From Deltaproteobacteria bacterium (lineage in GTDB: Bacteria; Desulfobacterota; Desulfobacteria; Desulfobacterales; ETH-SRB1), in contig QMMZ01000004.1 in the NCBI GenBank assembly GCA_003647525.1, forward strand, positions 1-18,732: 18,732 nt of DNA, given 5' to 3'. The notes under the pieces were generated by a model. That model worked only from the letters and a program-made list of their open reading frames with translations. It was not told where the DNA came from and did not search any database. Positions 1-7,712 of this stretch are shown in pieces. A program made the translations under genes and the position numbers. Positions within the stretch are counted from its first letter, which is position 1. Every line of letters begins with the position of its first letter.

Positions 1-507
1 GTTCAGACAGTCAAGAGCCCCTTTGATATTGGTACCTAAATTATCCGGCACATAGGTAAAGATATCTCTGATCAGCGTCCACACATGGGAAGCGCCTTTT
101 TTGGGTGGTATAATTTTTTCCACTTTTGAGCTAAATAAAATGGCGCCCACTTTATCGTTAGTTCGGATCGCCAGAAAGGCCAGCATACCAGCTACTTCGG
201 CCAACAGTTCACGCTTGAATTTCTGTTTTGTCCCAAATAACTGCGAACCGGACAAATCCAACAGGAGTATGACGGTTAACTCCCGCTCTTCATGAAATAC
301 TTTGATATATGGATGACCAAGCCTGGCGGAGACGTTCCAGTCGATGGTTCGTATATCATCCCCAGGCTGGTATTCCCTGACTTCGGTAAACTCAAGCCCT
401 TGTCCCTTGAAGGCGCTTTCATATTGACCCGCAAAAAGATCGCTTGCCAGGTGTCTGGTTTTAAAGTGAAATCCTTGAATTTTCTTTAACTGTTCTTCGG
501 ATAGCAT
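1..507 (-). CDS. DUF58 domain protein (3' end outside window)
   Basis: The minus strand is open for 169 codons from an ATG at 505-507 to the window edge, so the C-terminus is missing. The translation begins MLSEEQLKKIQGFHF and contains the DUF58 hallmark EYQPGDDIRTIDWN (about residues 42-55), followed by FHEERELTVILLLDLSGS (about 67-84), the start of a von Willebrand-like fold with a DxSGS metal-site motif. Members of this family are usually paired with MoxR AAA+ ATPases and are thought to work with them in envelope- or complex-assembly functions; the substrate is unknown. The ATG lies one base after the stop codon of the upstream moxR gene, so the two are almost certainly translationally coupled. 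Family assignment is firm, function is not. Confidence 0.9.
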   Translation of the reverse strand, partial: MLSEEQLKKIQGFHFKTRHLASDLFAGQYESAFKGQGLEFTEVREYQPGDDIRTIDWNVSARLGHPYIKVFHEERELTVILLLDLSGSQLFGTKQKFKRELLAEVAGMLAFLAIRTNDKVGAILFSSKVEKIIPPKKGASHVWTLIRDIFTYVPDNLGTNIKGALDCLN

Positions 508-508
508 G

Positions 509-1489
509 CTAAGGGACCTCAACTCGCTCCAGCAAGACATTGATGATATCATCCGTTGTTTTGCCTTCTGCTTCTGCTTCGTAGCTTAAAAGTATACGGT
601 GCCTGAAGACCTCCGGGGTCATGGATTTGATGTCCTGAGGTGTAACATACCCACGGCCATTCAAAAATGCATGTGCCCTGGATGCAGCTTCAAGCCAGAT
701 CGACGCCCGTGGTGAGACCCCATAACTGATCATAAACCCGATATCCAGCTTGAATTCGTCCGGGTTTCTGGTCGCCCGGGTCAATCGCACAATATAGTCC
801 ACTAACCGTTCTTCTATATGAATGCACTGCAACACTTCCTGCGCTGATTGAAGGGCCGAGATATCAACAACGGCAGAAATATTTTGGGAACTTCCTGCAC
901 GGGTTCGCTTTACGATTTCCTTTTCTTCCTCTGCCGAGGGATAGTCCACTTTAATTTTCATCATAAAACGGTCGACCTGAGCCTCGGGCAATGGATAGGT
1001 ACCTTCCTGCTCGATGGGGTTCTGGGTAGCGAGCACAAGGAAAGGATCGTCAAGCTTAAATGTGGTATCCCGAATAGTGACCTGTCGTTCCTGCATGGCT
1101 TCCAGCAGAGCGCTCTGCACTTTTGCCGGCGCACGATTGATCTCATCCGCCAAGACAATATTATGAAATATTGGTCCTTTGTTCACTTCAAAAGAGCCAT
1201 TGTCAGGCCTGTAAATCTGTGTACCAATGATATCCGCCGGCAGTAGATCCGGTGTAAACTGTATCCTTTTGAAGGATGTATCAATGGTCGCTGCCAATGC
1301 TTTTACCGCAGTTGTTTTGGCAAGACCCGGCAGGCCTTCCAATAACAGGTGCCCCCCGCAGAGCAGACCGATCAGCATTCTATTCAGCAATCCCGTTTGC
1401 CCCGCAATTATTTTCTCAATTTCAGCCGTAATTTGCCGGATCGTCAAACTCTCTTTTTCAACCCTGTGAGTAATTTCCCTGATGTCCAT
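509..1489 (-). CDS. MoxR-family AAA+ ATPase
   Basis: The protein is 326 residues from the chosen start. It has Walker A GLPGLAKT (about 52-59), Walker B IVLADEINRAP (about 111-121), the sensor-1 region LVLATQNPIEQEGTYPLPEA (about 151-170) and an arginine-finger region DRFMMKI, all typical of MoxR. Full length matches the family (about 310-340). The reading frame stays open upstream to 1723, but those extra residues are the remains of an unrelated ABC ATPase. The start at 1489 (MDIREITHRVEKES) is preferred because AGGAG lies about 10 bases before it. MoxR ATPases act as chaperones for assembly or activation of partner complexes, commonly with the DUF58 protein encoded next; the genes are separated by one base. 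The actual client is unknown. Confidence 0.93.
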   Translation of the reverse strand: MDIREITHRVEKESLTIRQITAEIEKIIAGQTGLLNRMLIGLLCGGHLLLEGLPGLAKTTAVKALAATIDTSFKRIQFTPDLLPADIIGTQIYRPDNGSFEVNKGPIFHNIVLADEINRAPAKVQSALLEAMQERQVTIRDTTFKLDDPFLVLATQNPIEQEGTYPLPEAQVDRFMMKIKVDYPSAEEEKEIVKRTRAGSSQNISAVVDISALQSAQEVLQCIHIEERLVDYIVRLTRATRNPDEFKLDIGFMISYGVSPRASIWLEAASRAHAFLNGRGYVTPQDIKSMTPEVFRHRILLSYEAEAEGKTTDDIINVLLERVEVP

Positions 1490-1549
1490 ATGAACAATTT
1501 CTCCTGTATATCTTTTATTGCTTTTTTCATCTTTGGCGTCAAAGGAAAG

Positions 1550-1754
1550 AAGATTTTCCATGGCCTTGGTCGTAAGTTCGGTTCTTGCGATTGCCTTGCG
1601 TATTATAATGTTTCTTTCTTTTTTGGGAATTTTATGAAGCAAAGCAGCATACTCCAAGCAGACCGACAATCTCGCCCTTCTCAATTTCGAAAGAGATGTC
1701 ATCGACGGCGGTGAAATCTCCAAATGTTCTTGTCAAATGATCAACCTTAATCAT
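1550..1754 (-). pseudogene. ABC transporter ATP-binding protein remnant, Walker A deleted
   Basis: From an ATG at 1752-1754 the minus strand reads MIKVDHLTRTFGDFTAVDDI and then SFEIEKGEIVGLLG, the canonical N-terminus of an ABC-2 type (GldA-like) ATPase ending just where the Walker A loop (PNGAGKTT) should begin. The frame then reads GVCCFAS and stops at 1632-1634. From about 1654 another frame continues with EYAALLHKIPKKERNIIIRK and AIARTEL, which resembles the segment of the same family located some 55 residues further on. So about 55 codons including Walker A have been removed out of frame, and everything after the helical domain is gone as well. The remnant forms the leader of moxR and makes the moxR reading frame look artificially long. 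The N-terminal identification is good; the second segment is a match from memory of the family. Confidence 0.75.
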
Positions 1755-1798
1755 AGACTACATTCTATAGGCCATCAACCGCCAAAGGCGTGACTAAC

Positions 1799-2008
1799 TC
1801 ATGAATTGACGAGCAGCCGGTCAAAATCTTCTTCAATACTTGACATTTTGTTTAAATCTGTATAATCATCCCAGGAACCAATTCTGGAATCATGTATCTT
1901 CAAATCATGTAAAGACCGGCCGCAAAATGAGCAATTCCATGTCTCTTTTGGTAGTAAATGGCCGCATTCCGGACACAAATCTTCGTATTTCTGCAATCTT
2001 TGTCCCAT
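1799..2008 (-). CDS. Small zinc-ribbon protein
   Basis: This is a 69-residue protein with a strong AAAGGAGG about 7 bases before its ATG. Two CxxC knuckles are visible, CPECG (about 13-17) and CSFCG (about 26-30), which together form a four-cysteine zinc ribbon near the N-terminus. The rest is acidic and polar (SSIEEDFDRLL near the end), with no signal peptide or membrane segment. It lies between groES and the ABC remnant on the same strand, 78 bases after groES. Such small ribbons are often nucleic-acid or protein adaptors, but nothing here points to a specific partner. I do not recognise a named family beyond zinc ribbon. Confidence 0.8.
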   Translation of the reverse strand: MGQRLQKYEDLCPECGHLLPKETWNCSFCGRSLHDLKIHDSRIGSWDDYTDLNKMSSIEEDFDRLLVNS

Positions 2009-2086
2009 TTTTCCCTCCTTTAAATCTGGTAGGCGAGTATTGAACCCGCCCCAAATTAACCTTTACGGCATGTGCCAAGGCTCCTT

Positions 2087-2365
2087 TTAATCTAAAATTC
2101 CCAGGATATCGTCTTCCCTCATAAATATGTGCTCTTTGCCGTCGATTTTGATGTCGGTTCCAGCATATTTGGGAAAAAGATTACGCTCCCCTTCCTTAAC
2201 CTCCATCGGAATCCGGTTGCCCTCATCATTCCGCTTGCCGGGTCCGACAGCTACAATTTTCCCCTCCTGGGGCTTTTCCTTGGCAGTATCCGGTATGATA
2301 ATCCCACCGGCTGTTTTTTGCTCCTGTTCCACCCGGGTAACGATCACCCTATAAAAGCAAGACAA
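2087..2365 (-). CDS. groES: Co-chaperonin GroES, decayed at its 5' end
   Basis: From [16 protein letters not shown] onward this is an excellent GroES: it has the mobile-loop segment [17 protein letters not shown], then VAVGPGK and the C-terminal [13 protein letters not shown] and MREDDILGI. GroES caps the GroEL folding chamber. The normal first eight or so residues (of the type MNIRPLHD, the first beta strand) are absent. The only start in frame is a TTG at 2363-2365 giving SCFY before RVIV, with no convincing ribosome binding site, and an in-frame TGA lies a few codons upstream. The bases just ahead can be read as a scrambled version of the missing codons, suggesting small indels. No groEL follows; a zinc-ribbon gene does. 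It is probably a relic or second copy, with the working groESL elsewhere. Confidence 0.85.
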   Translation of the reverse strand: MSCFYRVIVTRVEQEQKTAGGIIIPDTAKEKPQEGKIVAVGPGKRNDEGNRIPMEVKEGERNLFPKYAGTDIKIDGKEHIFMREDDILGILD

Positions 2366-2826
2366 AATTGTAGTGCTTCACCCACAAAGGGGAGCTGCTC
2401 ATGGTGCAGTTCAGCTCAACCTGTCTCCAAAAAACATATTACTAAATTAATGCGTGTTAGATCATATTCAAGAGAAAAAATGAGGCTCGAAACATTTTTC
2501 TCTGACCATACTCCTCTTCGGACACAAAACAAATTTTTTAACAATAGAACCTCTTGACTGCAGGAATTTTATGATTATTTTTTTAAAAAAACCTACAACT
2601 CATGCCACAAAACATGTATTTGCCTTTTTTAATTGGTCATAACTTTGACTGAAATATTAGGAGGTAAAATTATGCACGCACGATATCTATAATCTTTTCG
2701 ATACTATTAATTGTTTTAGGAATAAGCCACTTCGTCAGGTCAATTGTATGCTTCAGACTTGGTCTGTGTGGCCGGAATCATACAAGGAAAATATTATTTT
2801 GTCATACGGCTGAAAGGAGGCGTACC
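2366..2826. other. Divergent intergenic region before the HSP20 cluster
   Basis: This 461-bp AT-rich stretch separates the minus-strand groES relic from the plus-strand HSP20 genes. No CIRCE element (TTAGCACTC-N9-GAGTGCTAA) is visible. A strong ribosome binding site (AGGAGG, about 2659-2664) precedes an ATG at 2672, but this reads only six codons (MHARYL) before TAA. The next frame from 2686 is hydrophobic (SIIFSILLIVLGISHFV), so a small membrane peptide gene broken by a 1-2 base indel is possible. GAGCTG and CAGCTC at about 2391-2416 form a short inverted pair of unknown meaning. Confidence 0.5.
2554..2581 (+). promoter_or_regulatory. Possible sigma70-type promoter for the HSP20 genes
   Basis: TTGACT at 2554-2559 is followed after 16 bases by TATTTT at 2576-2581. 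The match is reasonable for -35 and fair for -10, in the right orientation, but it would give a leader of about 240 bases before the first HSP20 gene. No clear sigma32 consensus was found. This is a guess by eye. Confidence 0.25.
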
Positions 2827-3390
2827 ATGGATATCAAAAAATTGGCTCCCTGGAACTGGTTTAAAAAAGAAGAGGATGCCGGGAAAATTGTGCCTGTGCA
2901 GTACAGCGGTATCAGAGAACAAGGTTATCCGCTGTATAATCCGGCAACCCAGCTTCACAGGGAAATCGATCAAATCTTTCACAATCTCTTCCGCGGCTTT
3001 GGATTGTCACCGTTTGGATTTGAAAGACCGCTCTTGCCGCGCATGGCAGAAGGCATACTCAAACCGACCCTGGATCTCAGTGCCACCGGCAAGGAATACA
3101 CCATTACCGTGGAAATCCCCGGTGTTGATGAAAAGGATATTAAGGTGGATATTGCCGATAACACCCTGACTATCCGGGGCGAGAAAAAACAGAAAAAAGA
3201 AGAAAATGAGAAGAATTACTACCGGATAGAACGGTCTTACGGTTCATTTCAGCGGGTGCTCTCACTGCCGGAAGATGCAGACCAGGATGGTGTGACGGCA
3301 AAATTCAAGAAGGGCGTTTTGACCGTTACCATCGCCAGGAAGGCACTGCCTGAATCGGATGTGAAACGGATCGAAGTAAAAAGTGCTTAA
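2827..3390 (+). CDS. HSP20 small heat-shock protein (first of three)
   Basis: The 187-residue protein starts at an ATG with AAAGGAGG 7 bases upstream. The N-terminal arm (1-75) contains LHREIDQIFHNLFRGFG, typical of bacterial HSP20 N-termini. The alpha-crystallin domain runs from about 79 to 175: LDLSATGKEYTITVEIPGV, then the conserved KFKKGVLTVTIARK near its end. The C-terminal tail has an I-E-V motif (RIEVKSA), the I-x-I/V anchor used for oligomer assembly. Small heat-shock proteins hold unfolded proteins in the cytoplasm without ATP. It is the longest of the three paralogs, mainly because of its N-terminal arm. The gap to the next gene is 80 bases, so the three are probably co-transcribed. 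Confidence 0.95.
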   Translation: MDIKKLAPWNWFKKEEDAGKIVPVQYSGIREQGYPLYNPATQLHREIDQIFHNLFRGFGLSPFGFERPLLPRMAEGILKPTLDLSATGKEYTITVEIPGVDEKDIKVDIADNTLTIRGEKKQKKEENEKNYYRIERSYGSFQRVLSLPEDADQDGVTAKFKKGVLTVTIARKALPESDVKRIEVKSA

Positions 3391-3470
3391 TAAATAAAAG
3401 CCTGAATAACCCAAAACGCGGAAACGCTTTTAGCAAAAAACAATCAAGTGAAAAAAAGGAGGGAAAAACC

Positions 3471-3938
3471 ATGCTTGCAAGAAGAATGTTCGATTTGCCT
3501 GGAATGGGCTGGAAAAATGCATTTGCAGAAATGGAACGAATGAGAAGGGAGATGGATCGTCTAAGCTACGCCTTGTTCAGCGGGCCGCAATCACGCCCTA
3601 TTTCATCAGGTGTTTTCCCGGCTCTCAACATCACGGAAGACAAGGATAACTACTATGTGCGCGCCGAACTCCCCGGCATGAAGGCCGATGAAATTAATCT
3701 GCAGGTAGAAGCGAGGAACTTGGGGATTTCAGGAGAACGTAAAATTCACTCTGAGGGAGAGAACGTGAAATATCACCGCAGAGAACGTGAAGCCGGCAAA
3801 TTTGCAAGGGTCATAGAACTGCCGGGCGAGATCGATGCGGACAATGTCGATGCGCACATGGTCAATGGGGTTCTAAGCCTCACCATCCACAAGTCAGAGG
3901 CGGCAAAACCAAAGCAGATCATTATAAAAACGGTTTAA
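3471..3938 (+). CDS. HSP20 small heat-shock protein (second of three)
   Basis: The 155-residue protein has a strong AAAGGAGG before its ATG. Its short arm holds FAEMERMRREMDRLSYALF, the alpha-crystallin domain covers about 45-148 (ALNITEDKDNYYVRAELPGM near the start, MVNGVLSLTIHKS near the end), and the tail ends KQIIIKTV, an I-x-I anchor. It is diverged from its two neighbours, which suggests old duplications or independent acquisition rather than recent copying. It lies 16 bases ahead of the third gene, so those two form a tight unit. Confidence 0.95.
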   Translation: MLARRMFDLPGMGWKNAFAEMERMRREMDRLSYALFSGPQSRPISSGVFPALNITEDKDNYYVRAELPGMKADEINLQVEARNLGISGERKIHSEGENVKYHRREREAGKFARVIELPGEIDADNVDAHMVNGVLSLTIHKSEAAKPKQIIIKTV

Positions 3939-3954
3939 GAAAGGAGGGATTAAA

Positions 3955-4359
3955 ATGGCCGAATCCAAAGAACTACAGATAAAAGAAAAACAGGAGGTCG
4001 CCTCTCCTGGCGAGCACACAAGGCCAGGCCTGGTATTTACGCCCGCGGTGGACATTTTTGAGACGGATCGAGAGATCATGCTGCTTGCCGATATACCTGG
4101 CGTTGCGAGGGATGATGTTACAATTGACCTTCGGGATGGTATCTTGACCATTACCGGCGATGTTAAGCCGTGGGAAGGCCCAGATGAGTCAGACGTGTTA
4201 GTCGAGTTTGAAATAGGTAGATATTACAGACAGTTCTCACTTTCTAAAGTCATCGACCAGGACAAAATTGAGGCCAATCTCCAGGATGGAGTCCTCAGGC
4301 TGGTACTACCCAAAGCAGAAAAGGCGATGCCTAAGAAAATTGCGGTAAAAGCCGCTTAA
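3955..4359 (+). CDS. HSP20 small heat-shock protein (third of three)
   Basis: The 134-residue protein has AAAGGAGG before its ATG. The N-terminal arm is short and charged (MAESKELQIKEKQEV), unlike the amphipathic arms of the two upstream paralogs. The alpha-crystallin domain starts at PAVDIFETDREIMLLADIPG and ends ANLQDGVLRLVLPK; the tail KKIAVKAA carries an I-x-V anchor. The loop after the first beta strands is also short. Arms of this kind are often found on HSP20 proteins that co-assemble with a longer paralog, so hetero-oligomers with the two genes upstream are possible (inference). A strong terminator follows 9 bases after the stop. Confidence 0.95.
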   Translation: MAESKELQIKEKQEVASPGEHTRPGLVFTPAVDIFETDREIMLLADIPGVARDDVTIDLRDGILTITGDVKPWEGPDESDVLVEFEIGRYYRQFSLSKVIDQDKIEANLQDGVLRLVLPKAEKAMPKKIAVKAA

Positions 4360-4368
4360 GCGTTTTGC

Positions 4369-4412
4369 ATCGGAGACCCGGCTCACAATATGCACATCGG
4401 GTCTCCGATTTT
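4369..4412 (+). terminator. Intrinsic terminator of the HSP20 cluster
   Basis: CGGAGACCCG at 4371-4380 pairs perfectly with CGGGTCTCCG at 4398-4407, extended by two A-T pairs to a 12-bp stem around a 17-base loop, and is followed by a short T run (ATTTTC). It lies just after the third HSP20 stop codon. Confidence 0.85.
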
Positions 4413-4723
4413 CAATTTCAGGGGGCGTGAAGCTTCATGTTCTCTTATGTATTTCGCCCATAGTTTTTTCCTCTCTGCCAATTAAGAACAAAAAGTCCTT
4501 TCTATCCCGAAAATTTCAGAATCAACAATATGTCAACGTATTTATCGGGCGTACATCACCGCTCCATGGCCGATCCCAATGTCTCGTTCTATCTGGATGC
4601 AGGTGAGGCATTCTTCTTTTAATTTTTTTGAATAGTTTTTTTTTTCATTGCTTGCCCCCCTCCCTGATACTATAAATTGATTTTAGCTATATTCTTGTAC
4701 ATCAACTTAAGGTAAATTAACTT
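4413..4723. other. Intergenic region between HSP20 cluster and ABC importer
   Basis: This stretch holds no convincing gene. A 30-codon open frame at 4530-4622 (MSTYLSGVHHRSMADPNVSF...) has no ribosome binding site and no family that I recognise; it could be a fragment of a lost gene. The 3' part is AT-rich with T runs and contains the promoter candidate listed separately. The substrate-binding protein gene expected ahead of a Yej-type permease is not here. Confidence 0.5.
4648..4676 (+). promoter_or_regulatory. Candidate sigma70 promoter of the ABC importer
   Basis: TTGCTT (4648-4653), a 17-base spacer, and TATAAA (4671-4676) lie about 47 bases before the start codon of the first permease gene. 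Spacing is ideal and both boxes are one or two changes from consensus. Confidence 0.55.
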
Positions 4724-5767
4724 ATGGAACGGCTGAACTATTTTATAAGGCGGTTTCTTCTTGTAATCCCGACTTTTCTTGGAATTACTATTTTGTGTTT
4801 CGGGCTTATACAGTTTGTACCCGGCGGCCCTGTGGAACAGATCATCATGAAGATGAAAGGAATAGGCGCTGATGAATCAAGCAGAGGATACGGGGAACAG
4901 GCGTCTATTTCTATTCAACAGCGGAAGGCCATAGAAGCTCATTTTGGTTTTGATCAACCATTTTACAAGCGATACTGGAAATGGCTTGTGACAGACAGGC
5001 TGGGAATGAAAATGGAATCCTATAAATTTCCCAACAAAACCGCATGGCAATTAATTAAGGAACGTTTTAAGGTTTCACTTATCTTTGGGGTTGCGGGCTT
5101 TATATTATCCTATCTTGCCTGCATCCCGCTCGGCATATTAAAAGCCTTGCGTCATAATAAAATGTTTGATCTTGGATCAAGCCTGGTCATCTTTGTGGGG
5201 TATGCAATTCCTCCTTTTGCTTTCGGAATGGTGCTTAAAATGCTTTTTTGCGGCACAGTGGAAGGTTTGTGGGATTTTTTTCCCGTATCTGGATTTTACT
5301 CAGATAATTTCGCTGAAATGACATTCCAAGAGCAAACAAAGGACGTATTTATGCACATGCTTCTTCCTGTACTCTGCTATATAATCGGGAACTTCGCAAT
5401 CCTGACTCTGCTTATGAAAAACTCACTTCTCGAGCAAATAAGTAAAGATTATATAAGGACCGTCCTTGCAAAAGGAGGAAGCTTTACAAGAGCAATATGG
5501 GGGCATGCTTTTCGCAATTCTTTAATCCCTATTGCAACAGGCTTTGGCTCCATTTTAACTGTCATGTTTGCAGGGTCTGTTATTATCGAGCAGGTTTTTG
5601 AGATACCGGGGATGGGACGTCTGAGTCTTGAGGCGATTGTGGGCAGGGATTATCCTGTTTTCATGGGGATTCTTTCGCTTACTTCAATTCTTGGGCTTAT
5701 CGGAAATATACTTTCGGATTTCCTGTATATCCTTATAGATCCAAGAATAGATTTTCAGAAAAACTAA
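4724..5767 (+). CDS. yejB: Peptide/microcin C-type ABC transporter permease, YejB-like
   Basis: The 347-residue inner-membrane protein begins MERLNYFIRRFLLVIPTFLG, the standard first helix of the DppB/OppB/YejB permease family. FVPGGPVEQIIMKMKG (about 31-46) is characteristic of YejB. The EAA coupling loop is visible as DYIRTVLAKGGSFTRAIWGH followed by FRNSLIPIA, which contacts the ATPases, and VFEIPGMGRL follows. About six membrane segments are apparent and length is normal. It should form a heterodimeric channel with the next gene product to import oligopeptides or peptide-like compounds. The stop is 8 bases before the next ATG. A weak AAGG serves as ribosome binding site. Confidence 0.93.
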   Translation: MERLNYFIRRFLLVIPTFLGITILCFGLIQFVPGGPVEQIIMKMKGIGADESSRGYGEQASISIQQRKAIEAHFGFDQPFYKRYWKWLVTDRLGMKMESYKFPNKTAWQLIKERFKVSLIFGVAGFILSYLACIPLGILKALRHNKMFDLGSSLVIFVGYAIPPFAFGMVLKMLFCGTVEGLWDFFPVSGFYSDNFAEMTFQEQTKDVFMHMLLPVLCYIIGNFAILTLLMKNSLLEQISKDYIRTVLAKGGSFTRAIWGHAFRNSLIPIATGFGSILTVMFAGSVIIEQVFEIPGMGRLSLEAIVGRDYPVFMGILSLTSILGLIGNILSDFLYILIDPRIDFQKN

Positions 5768-5775
5768 AATCAGCA

Positions 5776-7383
5776 ATGCTTTTTAATTCTTACAAAAATT
5801 CTATAGCCAGGAAAAGGTTTTTACGTTTCAAGGAAATGAAACGCGCCTATCTCTCGCTTTGGATACTGGCGATTCTTTATCTTATCAGCCTTGGCTCCGA
5901 ACTGATCTGCAACAACGCTCCTTTATATGTCAGGTTTAACGAAAAGTCCTATTATCCTTTATTTAAACATTATTCCGAAGATATATTTACAGGAAACAAT
6001 AAAACAAAACCTGATTACAAAAAATTAAATAATCTTTCTTGCTTTAAAGAAAACTCTGACAATTTTATGATCTTTCCGCCGGTTCCCTATGGACCTTTTG
6101 AAAGCATTGATCCTGAAACGATTGCAGTTTCAGACAATGTAACAATTGATTTAACACCCATACCAAAAATCAGCACCGTCAATATAAGAAAAGATTATTC
6201 AATTGAAAGATCCGACTCATTTGGTTTATTTATCAGCGGGAAGGAAAGGGAAGTAAAGGATCTTGTCATTACCAAATACTTCATAATCACGGGAGAGTTA
6301 AAGCTTGCGGTTGAAAAACGATTCGCGAATAATGAAGCTCCCCGGATTACTCATATAACTAAAAGTTATGACGGGATGGAAGTAGAGGTGTCGCTTTCTA
6401 CTTTTTCTCCACGAAAAAAGCCGCCAAAAAGCGTCAGGCTTCTATTAAGAGAAGTTACGCAAAAAGATCAAAAAGCCCTGAAGCTGGTTTTTAACAGAAA
6501 ACTCGAACTAATTCAGAATAATTTGATATCAAATGGATATGAAACCTGGAAAGAGCTTTCAGCCCTGGATAAAGAATTACTACTCAAACTTGTTAAAACA
6601 CGCTTTTTAAATCCAGTGGATCCAATAACACTAACCATAAAAAACCAAATATACCACGTTGATGTTATCAAGGAAGATGTCCGCTTTCCATTCGCTCCTT
6701 CTGAAGGCCATATATTGGGTATTGATGGAGCAGGCAGAGATGTATTTGCCAGAATTCTTTATGGTATGAGAACTTCAATTACCTTCGGCCTGATGCTTGT
6801 GGTCAGCTCAATGGCGATCGGCATTATTTCCGGATCTATTCAGGGATATTATGGAGGGGCTATTGATATAATCTGCCAGCGTCTTATTGAAATCTGGAGC
6901 GCACTTCCATTTTTATATATTATGATACTTATGGGATCAATCTATGGAAGAAGCTTTACTCTACTTTTGTTTTGCTATGGACTTTTCAACTGGATAGGAA
7001 TTTCTTATTATATCAGGGCGGAATTTCTCCGCCTGCGCAAACAAACATTTGTAGAGGCTGCTGTTTGCATGGGCATATCTTCGCAAAAAGTAATTTTTAA
7101 ACATATTCTTCCAAACGCCATGGTACCGGTTATCACATTTTTTCCTTTTTCTCTGGTTGGTGCCATAGGAGCGCTAACCGCCCTTGACTATCTTGGGTTC
7201 GGGCTTCCGCCGCCGACTCCGAGCTGGGGTGAACTTCTTTTTCAGGCCCAGCAATACAGATGGGCGTGGTGGCTTATACTATATCCATCTCTTTCTTTAT
7301 TTATAGTTATGCTTCTAGGGGTTTTCATTGGCGAAGGAATAAGGAACGCATATGATCCAAAAAAATTCACCAGGATTGAATAA
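5776..7383 (+). CDS. yejE: Peptide ABC transporter permease, YejE-like, with long external insert
   Basis: The 535-residue protein has a first membrane helix at about 25-43 (LSLWILAILYLISLGSELIC) and a permease domain from about 305 onward: LGIDGAGRDVFARILYGMR, later the EAA loop EAAVCMGISSQKVIFKHILP, then LDYLGFGLPPPTPSWGELL, as in DppC/YejE. Escherichia coli YejE is about 340 residues; the extra length is a polar, beta-rich segment at about 45-300 between the first helix and the core, which should lie in the periplasm. Its function is unknown, but it could contact the binding protein or substrate. It pairs with the YejB-like protein upstream. Its stop codon is 4 bases before the inverted-repeat element that separates it from the ATPase genes. 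Confidence 0.92.
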   Translation: MLFNSYKNSIARKRFLRFKEMKRAYLSLWILAILYLISLGSELICNNAPLYVRFNEKSYYPLFKHYSEDIFTGNNKTKPDYKKLNNLSCFKENSDNFMIFPPVPYGPFESIDPETIAVSDNVTIDLTPIPKISTVNIRKDYSIERSDSFGLFISGKEREVKDLVITKYFIITGELKLAVEKRFANNEAPRITHITKSYDGMEVEVSLSTFSPRKKPPKSVRLLLREVTQKDQKALKLVFNRKLELIQNNLISNGYETWKELSALDKELLLKLVKTRFLNPVDPITLTIKNQIYHVDVIKEDVRFPFAPSEGHILGIDGAGRDVFARILYGMRTSITFGLMLVVSSMAIGIISGSIQGYYGGAIDIICQRLIEIWSALPFLYIMILMGSIYGRSFTLLLFCYGLFNWIGISYYIRAEFLRLRKQTFVEAAVCMGISSQKVIFKHILPNAMVPVITFFPFSLVGAIGALTALDYLGFGLPPPTPSWGELLFQAQQYRWAWWLILYPSLSLFIVMLLGVFIGEGIRNAYDPKKFTRIE

Positions 7384-7712
7384 TCAGAAATTTGAAAACT
7401 CAAATATGAGATTAACCAGAGGCAGCGGGCAATTAAATTTAAGAACGTCTGAAACTCGCGCATAAGTGAGCCTAAAGAAAAAAGAGTATTAATATCAGTT
7501 AGAAAAATAGAATGTTATGGCTTGGGTTTATCCTTTTAACAAAAATATACAAAAGTGCCTCTTTTTTCTTAATGCTCACTAATACGCTCAAACAGTCAGC
7601 CGTTTTAAATTTAATTGCCCGCTGCCTCTGGTTGTTAACAAGTTACTTTTGAGTTTTCAAATTTATGATAATGGAAAAAACAGGGACCGGGGATTAGGAG
7701 ATCGGGCTGCTA
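7384..7712. other. Gap in the importer operon filled by a palindromic element
   Basis: No gene is visible between the YejE-like permease and the first ATPase. Most of the space is the inverted-repeat element at 7388-7664. The last 48 bases carry AGGAG (about 7696-7700) as the likely ribosome binding site of the next gene. Confidence 0.7.
7388..7664. repeat. 277-bp long inverted-repeat (MITE-like) element
   Basis: Two arms of about 100 bases (7388-7486 and 7559-7664) are inverted copies separated by 72 bases. A 17-base outer block (AAATTTGAAAACTCAAA) at 7388-7404 is exactly complementary to 7648-7664, and a 29-base block at 7414-7442 (core GAGGCAGCGGGCAATT) is exactly complementary to 7605-7633. 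Further inward both arms share TAGTGAGC- or AAGTGAGC-like sequence and AAGAAAAAAGAG. There is no coding capacity. The structure fits a non-autonomous mobile element or a very large RNA hairpin. A target duplication is not clear. Confidence 0.85.

Noticed and set aside
1490..1723. Long N-terminal extension of MoxR (404 residues in total)
   Set aside because: The extra residues match an ABC ATPase remnant and a good ribosome binding site precedes the internal ATG at 1489.
2385..2430. tRNA-like segment near GAGCTG...CAGCTC
   Set aside because: No acceptor stem or T-arm consensus could be placed; only one short inverted pair is present.
4530..4622. 30-codon frame MSTYLSGVHH...
   Set aside because: No ribosome binding site and no recognised family; too short to support as a gene.
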